From NCBI RefSeq assembly GCF_000612445.1, contig NZ_BALC01000002.1, forward strand, positions 310,001 through 374,000: DNA of 64,000 nucleotides. Direction: 5' to 3'. Within the stretch, counting starts at the first letter, position 1; every line of letters starts with the position of its first letter. This document shows, piece after piece, positions 18,245 to 32,567 of the stretch. The notes below the pieces were generated by a model, which had not been told where the DNA came from, ran no database searches, and saw only the letters and a program-made list of their open reading frames with translations. Source of the stretch: Liquorilactobacillus sucicola DSM 21376 = JCM 15457 (GTDB taxonomy: Bacteria; Bacillota; Bacilli; Lactobacillales; Lactobacillaceae). The translations under genes were made by a program, and so were the position numbers.

Positions 18245-19151
18245 ATATTCATTTAAAAAAAGTTGAACAAAATGCACTGCTTTTCAGCGCTTCTACTAAT
18301 TTTGTAATGGCTGTAGCGGGTGTCATCGCATTTCACAGCACTCACATTCAAGCGATTTTTCTAGACGCTTATTTTTCAGTAATCGCGATGCTGTCGAGCT
18401 TTGCAGCAATCTTTATTTCGCATTTCAGTGGCAGAAAGACTGCACATTTTCCACGTGGATTGTATATGCTTGAACCCTTGTATGGAATGTTTAAAGCTCT
18501 TTTCTCACTAATAATAACGATAATTGCAGTATGCGGAAGCATTCGTGCATTGGTGGTCTATATAGTAATGGGGGTTGGCGAACGGCTGGAATTAGGACCA
18601 GTGCTGCTTATACATTAGTTATGATCGCGATGAGTTTTGCATTGGCTTATTATTGCCGCAAAAAGAATCACAGTATTATGAATGCTAGTACTATGTTGCT
18701 CGCAGAAAGTAAAATTGCATTTATGGACGGTATTTTGTCTGTCGGTGTTGGCTTGGGGATCATATTAGCTTATTTTTTGGGAACTTTCCAACCCTTTAAA
18801 TTTATAATGTTTATTGGTGATTCGCTGATCACACTTCTTTTAGTAGCATTGACAATAAAAGAACCACTTAAATTGCTATGGCGAAGTTTTGTTGAATTTG
18901 CCCATGGAACGATTACAGACAAAAAAATCAATGATGACATTAGAAATGTTTTGAAGAAGAGGTTAACTGGCACTGTGAAAAATTTCAATTTCGAAGTTGT
19001 CAAGATAGGCATGAGATGGAATATTAAGGTTTTTTTGCATAAAATTCCTGTACAAGTTGGTGTTGATGGTTTGACAAAATTCAAGAAAGAAATTGAAAGT
19101 GATCTCAAAGACAGGTACGAGAATCTTAACGTCACGTTTTTGTTAGCGTAA
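18241..19151 (+). pseudogene. cation diffusion facilitator (CDF) transporter, frameshifted
   Basis: The N-terminal 110 or so residues have membrane helices with FLDAYFSVIAMLSSF (the acidic metal site on TM2) and HFPRGLYMLEPL. Then the frame ends early at 18618. Adding one base near 18599 joins GERLELGP to SAAYTLVMIAMSF and continues through SKIAFMDGILSV (TM5 metal site, with D) to a C-terminal cytoplasmic domain ending at 19151, about 303 residues in all. CDF proteins export divalent metals such as zinc or manganese. The overlap with marR indicates one operon. Confidence 0.75.
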
Positions 19152-19196
19152 GCGGAGTCAGTTAGAAAATATTTTTGGAGAGTTCTGATTATTGTT

Positions 19197-19226
19197 GTAT
19201 AATAGGGACTCAAGTTCAGCTTGAGT
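19197..19226 (+). promoter_or_regulatory. -10 box and small hairpin in the lspA leader
   Basis: TATAAT at 19197-19202 is followed by CTCAAG/CTTGAG (19209-19214, 19221-19226), a short inverted repeat in the leader of lspA. Confidence 0.4.
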
Positions 19227-19258
19227 GGACAAAAAATGAAAAGAGGTGCCCTCCAGTA

Positions 19259-19705
19259 ATGGTGATTTATTTTCTGCTGATATGCGCAATAGTTTTGCTC
19301 GATCAGCTAGTGAAATTCTATGTCGTGCATAATGTCCCGCTTAATACAAGCTATGCTTTCATTCATCATGTTTTAGGGATCGCACATATTCGAAATTATG
19401 GAGCAGCGTGGAATATCTTTACAGGGCAAAGATGGCTGCTTTTTATCATAACAATCGTCGCGCTCGGAGTTTTGGGCTATCTCTTCAAAAAAATGTGGAC
19501 CAACTGGATGTATGCATTGGGGATTAGTTTTATTATTGGCGGTACAATTGGTAATTTTATTGACCGGATTCGGTTAGGGTATGTCGTTGACATGTTTCAA
19601 CTGCTGTTTGTTAATTTTCCGGTTTTTAATGTTGCCGATGCTGCACTGAGCATAGGAGTGGTGATTTTTCTGATTGCATTACTGCGAGATGATAACAATG
19701 ACTGA
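19259..19705 (+). CDS. lspA: lipoprotein signal peptidase
   Basis: Integral membrane aspartyl protease that cuts signal peptides from prolipoproteins. It has 148 residues and four hydrophobic segments; DQLVKFYVV, NYGAAWNIF, then GGTIGNFIDRIRLGYVVDMF and FNVADAALS hold the conserved residues, including the two catalytic aspartates. ATG at 19259 starts just ahead of the first membrane helix, with GAGGTG upstream. It overlaps the following pseudouridine synthase by eight bases, the conserved lspA-rluD order. Confidence 0.93.
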   Translation: MVIYFLLICAIVLLDQLVKFYVVHNVPLNTSYAFIHHVLGIAHIRNYGAAWNIFTGQRWLLFIITIVALGVLGYLFKKMWTNWMYALGISFIIGGTIGNFIDRIRLGYVVDMFQLLFVNFPVFNVADAALSIGVVIFLIALLRDDNND

Positions 19706-20603
19706 ACAGAAGAAAGTTACTTCGCAAGTAGGAAGAATTGATAAGGCAGCTGCTGAACTATTTCCGAATTATTCGCGTTCACAGCTTAAACAATGGATTT
19801 TGACTGGTAATTTGTTGGTAAATGGACAAAAAATCAAACCAAAATACCGTGTCAAAGAGGAAGATCTGCTCGAATTAGACCGTCCAGCCGTTCAAAATAT
19901 TGCGGTTGAACCAGAGAATATTCCACTTGATATTGTATATGAAGATGCTGATGTACTGGTGGTCAATAAACCGCAAGGAATGGTTGTCCATCCTGCGCCA
20001 GGTCATCCGAAACATACATTGGTCAATGCGTTACTATACCATTGCCCCTTGTCAACGATAAACGGCGAATATCGTCCAGGAATCGTCCATCGCATTGATA
20101 AGGATACATCAGGATTGTTGATGGTTGCCAAGAATGATTTGGCGCATCGTAATTTGGCCTTGCAATTGAAGCATAAAAGCAATGTGCGCGAGTACATGGC
20201 ACTTGTCCATGGAAGAATCAAACCGGATAAGGGCAAGATCGATGCTCCTTTAGGGCGCTCGCCCAAGGATCGGAAAAAGCAGGCAGTTGTTGCGGGCGGG
20301 CGGCATGCTGTGACCCACTTCGAGGTGTTGAAACGCTATCGCAACTATTCGCTAGTAAAATGTATTTTGGAGACGGGGCGGACTCATCAAATTCGGGTGC
20401 ATATGAAATATATTGGTCATCCGTTAGTTGGTGATCCGCTTTATGGGCCAAGTAAAACTATTAAGGGAAATGGTCAATTTCTGCATGCCGGCAAACTTGG
20501 TTTTGAACATCCAGTCACGCATGAAAAAATGATTTTTGAAGTTCCGCTGCCTGATGTTTTTGCAAAAACACTAAAGACACTTGACAAAGCGGATGCTATT
20601 TAG
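19698..20603 (+). CDS. RluD-family 23S rRNA pseudouridine synthase
   Basis: A 301-residue enzyme that isomerises uridines in 23S rRNA. It has an N-terminal S4 RNA-binding domain (NYSRSQLKQWILTGNLLVNG) and a catalytic domain with the diagnostic HRIDKDTSGLLMVAK, whose aspartate is the nucleophile, then GRTHQIRVHMKYIGHPLVGDPLYG. The B. subtilis equivalent is ylyB. ATG at 19698 is preferred; ATG at 19689 is possible. Located between lspA and the pyr operon as in many Bacilli. Confidence 0.92.
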   Translation: MTEQKKVTSQVGRIDKAAAELFPNYSRSQLKQWILTGNLLVNGQKIKPKYRVKEEDLLELDRPAVQNIAVEPENIPLDIVYEDADVLVVNKPQGMVVHPAPGHPKHTLVNALLYHCPLSTINGEYRPGIVHRIDKDTSGLLMVAKNDLAHRNLALQLKHKSNVREYMALVHGRIKPDKGKIDAPLGRSPKDRKKQAVVAGGRHAVTHFEVLKRYRNYSLVKCILETGRTHQIRVHMKYIGHPLVGDPLYGPSKTIKGNGQFLHAGKLGFEHPVTHEKMIFEVPLPDVFAKTLKTLDKADAI

Positions 20604-20636
20604 TAAATTAAGATGTAATAAAGGTCCTTTAAAGAT

Positions 20637-21287
<651 letters not shown>

Positions 21288-21307
21288 GTGGTACAACCAT
21301 TTTAATT

Positions 21308-21411
21308 GACTCCAGAGAGGGCAAAAAGGTTGAAGATTTATTTTGAAAAAGCAGAATTTTTCAAGAAGACCTTATGCTGACCTGGATCAAAAAGAAGATT
21401 CAGGTTTTTTT
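21308..21411 (+). promoter_or_regulatory. second PyrR attenuator, upstream of pyrP
   Basis: GACTCCAGAGAGG (21308-21320) matches the PyrR binding loop. A terminator follows: ACCTGGATC (21380-21388) against GATTCAGGT (21398-21406) and a T-run to 21411. It controls read-through into pyrP and the biosynthetic genes. Confidence 0.8.
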
Positions 21412-21433
21412 GTATAGAAGGGAAGATTTTTCT

Positions 21434-22718
21434 GTGAGTGGGAAGAAAAAGGAAGAATTTAGAAACGAAGAAGCAATCTTAGACATTCAAGATAAGCCGA
21501 CATTCGGACACTGGCTAGTATTGTCGATCCAACATTTATTTACAATGTTTGGTGCAACGGTTTTAGTTCCGCTGCTGGTGGGGATCAATCCTAGTATTGC
21601 GCTGTTTAGTTCGGGAGTTGGAACGCTTGTTTATATCCTCTGTACAAAGGCTAAAATTCCAGCATATTTAGGTTCAAGTTTTGCATTTGTGGGTACGATG
21701 CAGGCTCTGATGAAGGTCTACGGGTATCCGGCAGTTGGACAAGGAGCAATCTCAGCCGGTCTGGTTTACCTGATCGTATCACTTATTATCAGCCGCTTTG
21801 GTTCTGAGTGGGTAGACAGCCTTTTGCCACCAGTTGTTGTCGGGCCGATTATTATCGTAATCGGATTGTCGCTTGCGAGACGGCCGCCAATGATGCGATG
21901 CTGAATAATTCGCATTATGATCTGAAATATTTTGGTGTGGCGATTTTTACATTAGTTATTACAATCATCTTCAACATGTTTTTAAAGGGTTTTGCAAGCA
22001 TGATCCAGTACTGCTGGGAATTGTTTGCGGCTATGTTAGTGCGGTGCTTGTTGGAATTGTTGATTTTCACAGTGTGGCGGCTGCAAAATGGTTTTCACTG
22101 CCGGCTTTTGACGTGATGTTTGTCAATTATGACTTCAAATTATATCCTGGTGCAATAATCGCGATGGCACCAATTGCTTTCGTGACAATGACAGAGCATA
22201 TGGGACATGTGATGGTGCTGAATAAGTTGACAAAACGCAACTTTTTTAAAAACCCGGGATTGCATCGAACGCTCTTCGGTGATGGCTTGTCTTCTATTAT
22301 TGCTGGTTTTGCTGGTGGACCACCCACGACTTCATATGGTGAAAATATCGGAGTACTGGCAATGACCAAGGTACACAGTGTCTGGGTATTGGGTGGCGCG
22401 GCAATCTTTGCAGTACTCTTTAGTTTCATAGGAAAGGTCAGTGCTCTGATTCAATCTATCCCAACCCCAGTTATTGGCGGCATCAGTTTCCTGCTTTTTG
22501 GAATGATTGCTTCCAATGGTCTTCGGATTCTTGTTGATAATAAAGTTAACTATGAATTGAAACGCAACTTGATTATTACTGCGGTTATTTTAGTGATCGG
22601 AATCGGCGGAACTTATCTGCAGATTGGTCAGTTCCAACTGACAAGCATCGCTTTAGCAACTATTTTTGGAATTGTCGCAAATCTTGTCTTGCCTGAAAGG
22701 GCTAATAGCGAAAAATAG
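21434..22718 (+). pseudogene. pyrP: uracil permease of the pyr operon, two frame breaks
   Basis: A nucleobase:cation symporter-2 (UraA/PyrP) family transporter. GTG at 21434 begins a cytoplasmic N-terminus, then FGHWLVLSIQHLFTMFGATVLVPLL and AYLGSSFAFVG. The frame breaks near 21879 and again near 22004. Adding one base at each joins IGLSLA-ETAANDAMLN and FASMI-PVLLGIVCGYVSA, and the rest includes TEHMGH (substrate site), FAGGPPTTSYGENIG and a final LVLPERANSEK. The repaired length is about 428 residues, typical for the family. Two apparent deletions in one otherwise perfect gene suggest sequencing error. Confidence 0.88.
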
Positions 22719-22733
22719 TGAGGAGATATAATA

Positions 22734-23684
22734 ATGCTGAATATGCAAGAACGCTTAAAATTGCAACATTTTCTAACGATCAAAAAATTGAAAAATGATC
22801 AAGTCGAAGAATTAATTAAACGTGCTGAATATTTCAAAGCAGGCGGTGCTGTGCCAGAATATGCACAACCAATTTATGCAGTTAACATGTTTTTCGAGAA
22901 TAGCACGAGAACACATTGTAGTTTTGAGATGGCAGAAAGAAAACTTGGTCTTCAAACGATTCCTTTTGATCCTGTTGCAAGTTCAGTCAAAAAGGGTGAG
23001 ACACTTTACGATACATTGCTTGCACTGAATTCAATAGGCGTTAATTTAGCAGTTATTAGACATTCACAAAATGAGTACTACAAAGAGCTGATAGATCTTG
23101 ATGAAACACAGAAGCTGAATATGGGAATTGTCAATGCAGGTGATGGCAGCGGACAGCATCCCTCACAATGTTTATTGGATATGATGACTATTCATGAACA
23201 GTTTGGACATTTTAAGGGGCTCAAGATCGCAATTATTGGTGATTTAACAAATTCAAGAGTGGCGCGCAGCGACATGCGGTTGTTGCGGCAACTTGGTGCA
23301 AAACTTTATTTTTCCGGTCCAACATGCTGGTATTCAAGTGAGTTTACTGAATTCGGCAGTTACGGCAAGGTTGATGACTTACTTCCACAAATGGATGTGG
23401 TCATTTTGTTGCGGGTGCAGCATGAACGCCACAAACAAGAAATTGGCTTTTCCCCGACAGAGTATCATACCGAATATGGGTTAACACGTAAACGTTACAC
23501 ACATATGAAGAAAAATGCTATTATTATGCATCCAGGGCCTATCAATCGCGGTGTTGAGCTCGCTTCAGAATTGGTTGAGTCCTCTAGATCACGTTTTGCA
23601 AAACAGATGCAAAATGGTGTTTTCATGAGAATGGCAATGATTGAAGCCGTCATTAACGGACGTGGTTTAGGAGGGAAACAATGA
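22734..23684 (+). CDS. pyrB: aspartate carbamoyltransferase catalytic subunit
   Basis: Condenses carbamoyl phosphate with aspartate, the committed step of pyrimidine synthesis. It has 316 residues. The carbamoyl-phosphate loop [12 protein letters not shown] (about residue 60) and [16 protein letters not shown] are present, as are the aspartate-side residues in LRVQHER and [13 protein letters not shown] at 22734 follows GAGGAG. Ends with a four-base overlap with pyrC. Confidence 0.95.
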   Translation: MLNMQERLKLQHFLTIKKLKNDQVEELIKRAEYFKAGGAVPEYAQPIYAVNMFFENSTRTHCSFEMAERKLGLQTIPFDPVASSVKKGETLYDTLLALNSIGVNLAVIRHSQNEYYKELIDLDETQKLNMGIVNAGDGSGQHPSQCLLDMMTIHEQFGHFKGLKIAIIGDLTNSRVARSDMRLLRQLGAKLYFSGPTCWYSSEFTEFGSYGKVDDLLPQMDVVILLRVQHERHKQEIGFSPTEYHTEYGLTRKRYTHMKKNAIIMHPGPINRGVELASELVESSRSRFAKQMQNGVFMRMAMIEAVINGRGLGGKQ

Positions 23685-24967
23685 GCATTTTATTAGAAAA
23701 TGGTTTGGTTTATCAAGCAGGTCAACTGCAACTACTCGATATACTGATTACAGCTGACAGAATTACTGCAATCGGAAAAGATTTAGCTCAATTAGGAATC
23801 AAAGTGCAAAGGAAAATTGATCTTGCAGGCAAGCTGGTTGCTCCTGGCCTAGTCGATGTGCATGTACATTATCGTGAACCTGGCTTCACTTATAAAGAAA
23901 CTATTAAAACAGGCAGTCAGGCCGCTGCGCATGGGGGCTTTACTACAGTTTGCGCTATGCCTAACTTAGATCCTGTGCCAGACAATGCTGCACAGCTGCA
24001 AGATGTACAAGAAAGAAATGCGAATGATGGAATCGTTCATATTAAGCAATATGCTTCCATAACACAGAAACGTCAAGGAGAGCAGCTAACAGATTTTAAA
24101 GCACTTAAAAAAGCGGGTGCTTTTGCCTTCAGTGATGATGGCAGCGGCATTCAGACGGCGGGTACAATGTATCTAGCGATGAAAAGGGCAGCAGAATGCG
24201 ATATGCCGCTTGTTGAACATATCGAAGACAACTCTTTGCTCTTTGGCGGTGTTATGAACGCAGGGCAGCGTGCAGAAGAACTGAATCTGCCGGGAATGCT
24301 CGGCCTGAGCGAATCATCACAGCTTGCACGCGATCTGCTTCTTGCCAAGCAAACAGGGGTTCATTACCATGCTTGTCACCTTTCAACTAAGGAAAGTGTT
24401 GCGCTCATTCGCTGGGCTAAATTACAAAAAATAAACGTTACATGTGAAGTTGCACCTCATCACCTTCTTTTAGCAGACGCCGATATTCCAAAAGATGATC
24501 CCTTTTATAAAATGAATCCACCATTACGATCTAAAAAAGACCAGCAAGCACTTATCGATGGTCTGTTGGACGGCACAATTGATATGATTGCAACGGATCA
24601 TGCCCCACATAGTGCAGAAGAAAAAGAAGGCAGTATGTGTCAAGCGTCGTTTGGGATCACCGGCAGTGAAACAGCTTTTGCTTTGTTATATACGAGATTT
24701 GTAAAAACAGGGATTTTTAAATTAGAGCAGCTGCTGGATTGGATGAGTGCAAGACCAGCTCAAGAATTTCGCATAAAAGATGCAGGCATGATTTTGCCGG
24801 GCAGAAAAGCCGATCTTGCTGTGTTTGACTTAAAAAATGAGTTTGAATTAAGAAAAGAAGATTACCTATCTAAGGGAACTAATACGCCTTTCACAGGAAC
24901 AAAAGCATACGGGGCGACGGAGATCACCTTTGTTGATGGGAAAATTGTTTATCAAAAGGAGGACTGA
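23681..24967 (+). CDS. pyrC: dihydroorotase
   Basis: Zinc amidohydrolase that closes carbamoyl-aspartate to dihydroorotate. The 428-residue protein is a class I (PyrC of Bacillus) dihydroorotase: [10 protein letters not shown] (metal-binding histidines), [20 protein letters not shown] and [13 protein letters not shown] give the remaining metal ligands and catalytic aspartate. Overlaps pyrB by ATGA and precedes carA by two bases. Confidence 0.95.
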   Translation: MSILLENGLVYQAGQLQLLDILITADRITAIGKDLAQLGIKVQRKIDLAGKLVAPGLVDVHVHYREPGFTYKETIKTGSQAAAHGGFTTVCAMPNLDPVPDNAAQLQDVQERNANDGIVHIKQYASITQKRQGEQLTDFKALKKAGAFAFSDDGSGIQTAGTMYLAMKRAAECDMPLVEHIEDNSLLFGGVMNAGQRAEELNLPGMLGLSESSQLARDLLLAKQTGVHYHACHLSTKESVALIRWAKLQKINVTCEVAPHHLLLADADIPKDDPFYKMNPPLRSKKDQQALIDGLLDGTIDMIATDHAPHSAEEKEGSMCQASFGITGSETAFALLYTRFVKTGIFKLEQLLDWMSARPAQEFRIKDAGMILPGRKADLAVFDLKNEFELRKEDYLSKGTNTPFTGTKAYGATEITFVDGKIVYQKED

Positions 24968-24969
24968 CA

Positions 24970-26055
24970 GTGGAACGTTATTTACTTTTAGAAGACGGAA
25001 CCATCTTCAAGGGAGAGGGCTTTGGAGCACCGAGTACAACAAGCGGTGAAGTTGTTTTTACGACAGGAATGACTGGTTATCAAGAAGCGGTTACCGATCA
25101 ATCATATTCCAATCAGATTTTGGTTTTTACGAACCCATTAATCGGAAATTACGGGGTTAATTTTGATGATTACGAATCTATTGAACCAACATGCAAAGGG
25201 GTTATCTGTCATGAAGTTGCGCGTGTATCAAGCAGTTGGCGACAGCAGTCGACTTTTGCTGATTTCTTAGAGCAGATGGATATTCCTGGTATTACGGGAA
25301 TTGATACACGAGCATTGACTAAAAAACTGCGCTCGCGCGGAACAATGAAGGGCAGCATTGTTGATGCAAAAACTGATTTGGATCATGCCTTTGATCAGCT
25401 TAATGCAATGGTAATTAATCATAATCTTGTGCAACAGGTTTCAACCAGTAAGGCCTATCCTAATCCTGGTGATAAACGAAATGTTGTTGTTGTTGACTAT
25501 GGTCTAAAACACAGCATTTTGCGTGAATTAGCTAAACGCGGCTGCAATACGATCGTATTACCTTATACCGCAACTGCCGAGGATATTTTCAAGTTGCACC
25601 CTGATGGTGTACTTTTGTCGAATGGCCCGGGGGATCCTAAGTCGTTGACGCATGCGATTGAAATGATTCGCGAAGTGGAGCAGCAACTTCCGCTATTCGG
25701 AATTTGTTTAGGACACCAACTTTTTGCACTTGCTAATGGGGCTGATACTTATAAGATGAAGTTCGGGCACCGCGGATTCAATCACCCTGTCAAAGAAGTT
25801 GCAACCGGACGTATCTGCTTTACCTCACAAAATCATGGCTTTGCCGTCTATCCTGATTCGATCGACAGCAAGAGGCTTAATGTCACGTATCGTGAAATCA
25901 ATGACGATACTGTTGAAGGACTGCGACACAAAGATTATCCAGCATTTAGTGTGCAATTCCATCCGGATGCGGCACCGGGTCCACATGACGCAGATGACCT
26001 TTTTGATGACTTTATGCATATGATTGATGTAAGAAAGGATGAAAAGAATGCCTAA
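24970..26055 (+). CDS. carA: carbamoyl-phosphate synthase small subunit
   Basis: Glutamine amidotransferase subunit that passes ammonia to CarB. It has 361 residues; the N-terminal CarA domain ([13 protein letters not shown]) is followed by a class I glutamine amidotransferase with the nucleophile at about C246 in [11 protein letters not shown]. The third triad position, usually glutamate in HPE, reads HPD here ([11 protein letters not shown]); aspartate may still support the histidine, but the change deserves notice. GTG start at 24970 after AAGGAGG. Overlaps carB by eight bases. Confidence 0.94.
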   Translation: MERYLLLEDGTIFKGEGFGAPSTTSGEVVFTTGMTGYQEAVTDQSYSNQILVFTNPLIGNYGVNFDDYESIEPTCKGVICHEVARVSSSWRQQSTFADFLEQMDIPGITGIDTRALTKKLRSRGTMKGSIVDAKTDLDHAFDQLNAMVINHNLVQQVSTSKAYPNPGDKRNVVVVDYGLKHSILRELAKRGCNTIVLPYTATAEDIFKLHPDGVLLSNGPGDPKSLTHAIEMIREVEQQLPLFGICLGHQLFALANGADTYKMKFGHRGFNHPVKEVATGRICFTSQNHGFAVYPDSIDSKRLNVTYREINDDTVEGLRHKDYPAFSVQFHPDAAPGPHDADDLFDDFMHMIDVRKDEKNA

Positions 26056-29000
26056 AAGAACGGATATTCATAAAATCATGGTAATTGGTTCCGGACCAAT
26101 CATCATTGGACAGGCGGCAGAATTTGATTATTCTGGTACGCAAGCTTGCTTGGCACTGCGCGAAGAGGGCTATGAGGTTGTCTTAGTTAACTCAAATCCG
26201 GCTACGATTATGACTGATACTGAGATAGCGGATCGTGTGTACATTGAACCGTTGACGACTGAGTCGGTTTCAAGAATTATTCGTCAAGAATATCCTGATG
26301 CGATTTTACCGACATTGGGCGGTCAAACAGGCTTGAACTTAGCGATGTCACTTTCTCAAACTGGAATTTTAGAAGAATTCGAGATTGAACTTCTGGGCAC
26401 TAAGTTAGAAGCTATCAATCAGGCAGAAGATCGGGAATTGTTTAAAGAATTAATGACCAAGCTTAATGAGCCAATTCCTGACTCAAAAACTGTTGGTACG
26501 ACTGAAGAAGCACTCGACTTTGCAGAAGAAATCGGTTATCCAGTAATTGTCCGGCCAGCTTTTACAATGGGCGGTACCGGCGGCGGATTGTGCGATAACA
26601 AGGAACAATTGGCAGAGATTGCAGCTAATGGATTAGATTTATCACCAGTGACTCAATGTCTGATTGAAAAAAGTATTATGGGATACAAGGAAGTTGAATT
26701 TGAGGTAATGCGCGATAGCGCAGATAACACAATGGTTGTGTGCTCAATGGAAAACTTTGATCCAGTCGGAATTCATACGGGTGACTCGATTGTTCTTGCC
26801 CCAACCCAGACATTATCGGACCGTGAGTACCAGATGTTGCGGGATGTTTCACTGCGTTTAATCAGTGCTTTGAAGATTGAAGGTGGGTGCAATGTTCAGC
26901 TAGCCCTCGATCCGTATAGTTTTAATTATGATGTAATCGAAGTTAATCCGCGTGTCAGTCGCTCGTCAGCACTTGCTTCCAAAGCGACAGGCTATCCTAT
27001 TGCTAAAATGGCGGCTAAAATTGCGGTGGGATTGACACTTGATGAGATCAAGAACCCCGTTACCGGGACGACTTTTGCAGAGTTTGAACCAGCATTGGAT
27101 TATGTTGTTGCCAAGATTCCACGCTGGCCCTTCGACAAGTTTCCTCGTGCCAACCGTAAGTTAGGAACGCAAATGAAGGCAACTGGGGAAGTTATGGCAA
27201 TCGGCCGGACTGCTGAAGAAGCACTTCAGAAAGCTGTTCGTTCATTAGAAATAGATGAAAGCGACTTGTTGTCACCTGAGGCTCAAAATACAACTGATGA
27301 AAAGTTAGAAGAAAAATTAGTCCATGCGCAAGACGATCGTCTCTTCTACATCGCTGAGGCTTTCAGACGCGGTTACACTTTAGATGAAGTTAATGAATTA
27401 ACGAAGATCAATCATTACTTCCTTGATCTGGTGAAACATATCACTGAACTTGAAGTTGAAATCTGCAAGCATCCCAACGATAAGACCGTTTTAAGAAAAG
27501 TCAAAAGATATGGTTTTAGTGATGCTACGATTTCTAAATTGTGGAACATTTCAGAAGAAAAAGTGCGGGCTTTTCGTGAACAGGCAAAAGTTTTGCCAAC
27601 TTACAAAATGGTTGATACTTGTGCTGCGGAATTTGAATCCCAAACGCCATACTTTTACAGCACTTACGACTCAGAAAATGAAAGCAAGCCAACCACAAAA
27701 AAATCTGTTTTAGTTATCGGTTCAGGCCCTATTCGGATCGGACAGGGCGTAGAGTTTGATTATGCAACTGTGCATAGTGTTAAGGCAATTCAGAAACTTG
27801 GTTACGAGGCAATCGTAATGAACAGCAATCCAGAAACGGTCTCAACTGATTTCTCAATTTCAGATAAGCTTTACTTCGAACCGCTAACACTTGAGGATGT
27901 CTTGAATGTGATCGAACTCGAACAACCATTAGGTGTGATCGTACAGTTTGGGGGGCAGACAGCAATTAACCTAGCTGCCGATCTGGAAGCCAATGGGGTC
28001 AATGTGCTTGGAACCAAGGTCGAGGATGTTGACCGCGCTGAAGACCGTGAACTTTTCGATCAGGTTATCAACAAGTTAGGATTGAAACAGCCAATTGGCA
28101 AGACTGCAACTACACAAGAAAAGGTGATTGAAACAGCCCAAGAGATCGGCTATCCAGTATTGGTACGACCGAGTTATGTGTTGGGCGGCCGTGCAATGGA
28201 GATTGTGAACAACGAGGATGAACTAAACGATTACCTTAAACAAAATGTTAAAGCAGCAATTGATCATCCAATTCTGGTAGATGCTTACCTTGAAGGACGC
28301 GAATGCGAAGTTGATGCAATTTGCGATGGTAAAGATGTCCTCCTGCCAGGCATCATGGAGCACATTGAACACGCTGGCGTCCATTCGGGTGACTCGATGG
28401 CAGTTTATCCGCCACAGTCTTTCTCAAAATCAATTAAGCAGCAAATCGTCGAAGCAACGCAAAAACTTGCGGTGGCTTTGAAATGTATCGGTATTATGAA
28501 CATTCAGTTCATTATTCATAACGATGAAGTTTATGTTCTGGAGGTTAACCCGCGTGCTAGTCGAACAGTACCATTTTTGAGTAAGATTACGGGAATTGAA
28601 ATGGCACAAGTTGCAACTAAAGTGATTTTAGGAAAATCACTGCACGAGTTAGGCTATGAGTCTGGACTGTATCCGGAAAGCAAGACGATCCATGTCAAAG
28701 CACCTGTCTTCTCGTTCAGCAAACTTGAGGATGTTGACAGTTATCTTGGGCCGGAGATGAAATCAACGGGTGAGGTCATGGGGAGTGACTGGACCTTCGA
28801 AAAAGCTCTTCTCAAAGCATTTGCTGGTGCAAAAATGGAACTGCCGCTCAGTGGCAGTGTATTGCTGACGATTGATAGCCGCGATAAAAATATTGTCTTA
28901 CCACTTGCTAAAAAGTTCAGTCAAATTGGTTATCGCCTTTTTGCAACGGCAGGAACTGCCAAATTCTTGAATGAGAATGGCTTGCGTGTCAAAGCAGTCA

Positions 29001-29236
29001 ATAAGATTGGTGAAACAGAAAATAATAGGACTGGAATCTTACAGTTAATCAAGGAAGGCAAAACACAACTTGTAATTAATACAATGGGGCATGATCACGA
29101 GGTTACCTCAGACGGATTCACTATCAGACAGACAGCTATTGAGCATAATGTACCACTGTTGACTTCTCTCAATACAGCTGAAGCTCTTGTAAAAGCACTT
29201 GAGAATAGAACATTTGCGACTGATGTAATGAAATAG
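26048..29236 (+). CDS. carB: carbamoyl-phosphate synthase large subunit
   Basis: Makes carbamoyl phosphate from bicarbonate, ammonia and two ATP. It has 1062 residues with the internal duplication typical of Car[21 protein letters not shown] near the start and [20 protein letters not shown] near residue 555, each opening an ATP-grasp half ([10 protein letters not shown] and [32 protein letters not shown] and [18 protein letters not shown]). An MGS-like allosteric domain (about 930-1060) closes it. ATG at 26048 follows AAGGATG; the earlier ATG at 26039 has no good ribosome binding site. Confidence 0.96.
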   Translation: MPKRTDIHKIMVIGSGPIIIGQAAEFDYSGTQACLALREEGYEVVLVNSNPATIMTDTEIADRVYIEPLTTESVSRIIRQEYPDAILPTLGGQTGLNLAMSLSQTGILEEFEIELLGTKLEAINQAEDRELFKELMTKLNEPIPDSKTVGTTEEALDFAEEIGYPVIVRPAFTMGGTGGGLCDNKEQLAEIAANGLDLSPVTQCLIEKSIMGYKEVEFEVMRDSADNTMVVCSMENFDPVGIHTGDSIVLAPTQTLSDREYQMLRDVSLRLISALKIEGGCNVQLALDPYSFNYDVIEVNPRVSRSSALASKATGYPIAKMAAKIAVGLTLDEIKNPVTGTTFAEFEPALDYVVAKIPRWPFDKFPRANRKLGTQMKATGEVMAIGRTAEEALQKAVRSLEIDESDLLSPEAQNTTDEKLEEKLVHAQDDRLFYIAEAFRRGYTLDEVNELTKINHYFLDLVKHITELEVEICKHPNDKTVLRKVKRYGFSDATISKLWNISEEKVRAFREQAKVLPTYKMVDTCAAEFESQTPYFYSTYDSENESKPTTKKSVLVIGSGPIRIGQGVEFDYATVHSVKAIQKLGYEAIVMNSNPETVSTDFSISDKLYFEPLTLEDVLNVIELEQPLGVIVQFGGQTAINLAADLEANGVNVLGTKVEDVDRAEDRELFDQVINKLGLKQPIGKTATTQEKVIETAQEIGYPVLVRPSYVLGGRAMEIVNNEDELNDYLKQNVKAAIDHPILVDAYLEGRECEVDAICDGKDVLLPGIMEHIEHAGVHSGDSMAVYPPQSFSKSIKQQIVEATQKLAVALKCIGIMNIQFIIHNDEVYVLEVNPRASRTVPFLSKITGIEMAQVATKVILGKSLHELGYESGLYPESKTIHVKAPVFSFSKLEDVDSYLGPEMKSTGEVMGSDWTFEKALLKAFAGAKMELPLSGSVLLTIDSRDKNIVLPLAKKFSQIGYRLFATAGTAKFLNENGLRVKAVNKIGETENNRTGILQLIKEGKTQLVINTMGHDHEVTSDGFTIRQTAIEHNVPLLTSLNTAEALVKALENRTFATDVMK

Positions 29237-29270
29237 ACGCTGAAGAGTTTTCATTGGGGAGGGGCCAGAA

Positions 29271-31696
<2,426 letters not shown>

Positions 31697-31697
<1 letters not shown>

Positions 31698-32320
31698 TGA
31701 AACAGGTTGCTAAGGATCTTTTAGAAATAAATGCAGTAACATTATCACCGAATGAACCTTTTACATGGGCAAGCGGTATTAAAAGTCCGATTTATTGTGA
31801 TAATCGGCTAACGATCAGCTATCCAGAAATTAGAACAAGAATTGCTAAAGGCATTGCTGAGTTGATCAGAAAGAACTTTTCAGAAGTTGAGATGATTGCT
31901 GGGACAGCAACTGCAGGTATTCCGCATGCGGCATGGATAGCCCAAGAACTGCAATTGCCAATGACATATGTTCGTTCTAAGCCCAAGGATCATGGAAGAG
32001 GAAAGCAAATCGAAGGTTTTTTGAAACCAGGGCAAAAAACGATTTTGATTGACGACCTGATCTCAACTGGTGGTAGTGTGCTGCAGGCCGTAACAGCTGC
32101 ACAAAAGGAAGACGCTGACGTAATCGGTGTTTGCGGAATCTTCAGTTATCAGTTAGATGCCGCTGAAGAAAACTTTGCTGCAGCTAAAATACCTTTTGCA
32201 ACATTGACTAACTATGGTGAATTAATCGATGTCGCAGAAGCGGAAGAGCAGATAAACACTTCAGAAAAAGAGCTCCTCAAAAAATGGCGCAAAGATCCTG
32301 AAAACTGGTTGAAGGATTAG
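31697..32320 (+). CDS. pyrE: orotate phosphoribosyltransferase
   Basis: Joins orotate and PRPP to give OMP. It has 207 residues, with FTWASGIKSPIYCDNR at the N-terminus and the PRPP motif ILIDDLISTGGS (about residues 116-127). ATG at 31697 overlaps the pyrF stop by one base and has GGGAGG upstream. It is the last gene of the pyr operon. Confidence 0.95.
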
Positions 32321-32493
32321 CAATAGGGGCTGTTAAGCACGGGCAAAGTGAGAATAATATAAGTCGGTGAATTTAAGTTAGATATGAAGCTCGACTAATG
32401 AATCACGCTTAACTTTTCCCCCCAGTCTGTCGAAATATGAAAAAATTGGAATAATGATCTTTTTGTAGTACTGCGAGCAGTAGTTAAGATTGA

Positions 32494-32549
32494 TAAGAAC
32501 ACATTTTAAGTGTGAATGTGTTCTTATTTTGCGTATGGTACAATATAAT
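32494..32549 (+). promoter_or_regulatory. perfect hairpin and -10 box upstream of glyA
   Basis: Two exactly complementary 12-base arms (32494-32505, 32515-32526) surround a nine-base loop and are followed by TTTT; TATAAT is at 32544-32549. The right arm occupies the expected -35 region of the glyA promoter. The element could terminate the pyr transcript, be an operator for glyA, or both. Confidence 0.5.
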
Positions 32550-32567
32550 CAACGTGGAGGTGACCTG

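Noticed and set aside
21808-22718. Two extra membrane ORFs after the first part of pyrP
   Set aside because: They are consecutive pieces of one uracil permease split by two single-base breaks.
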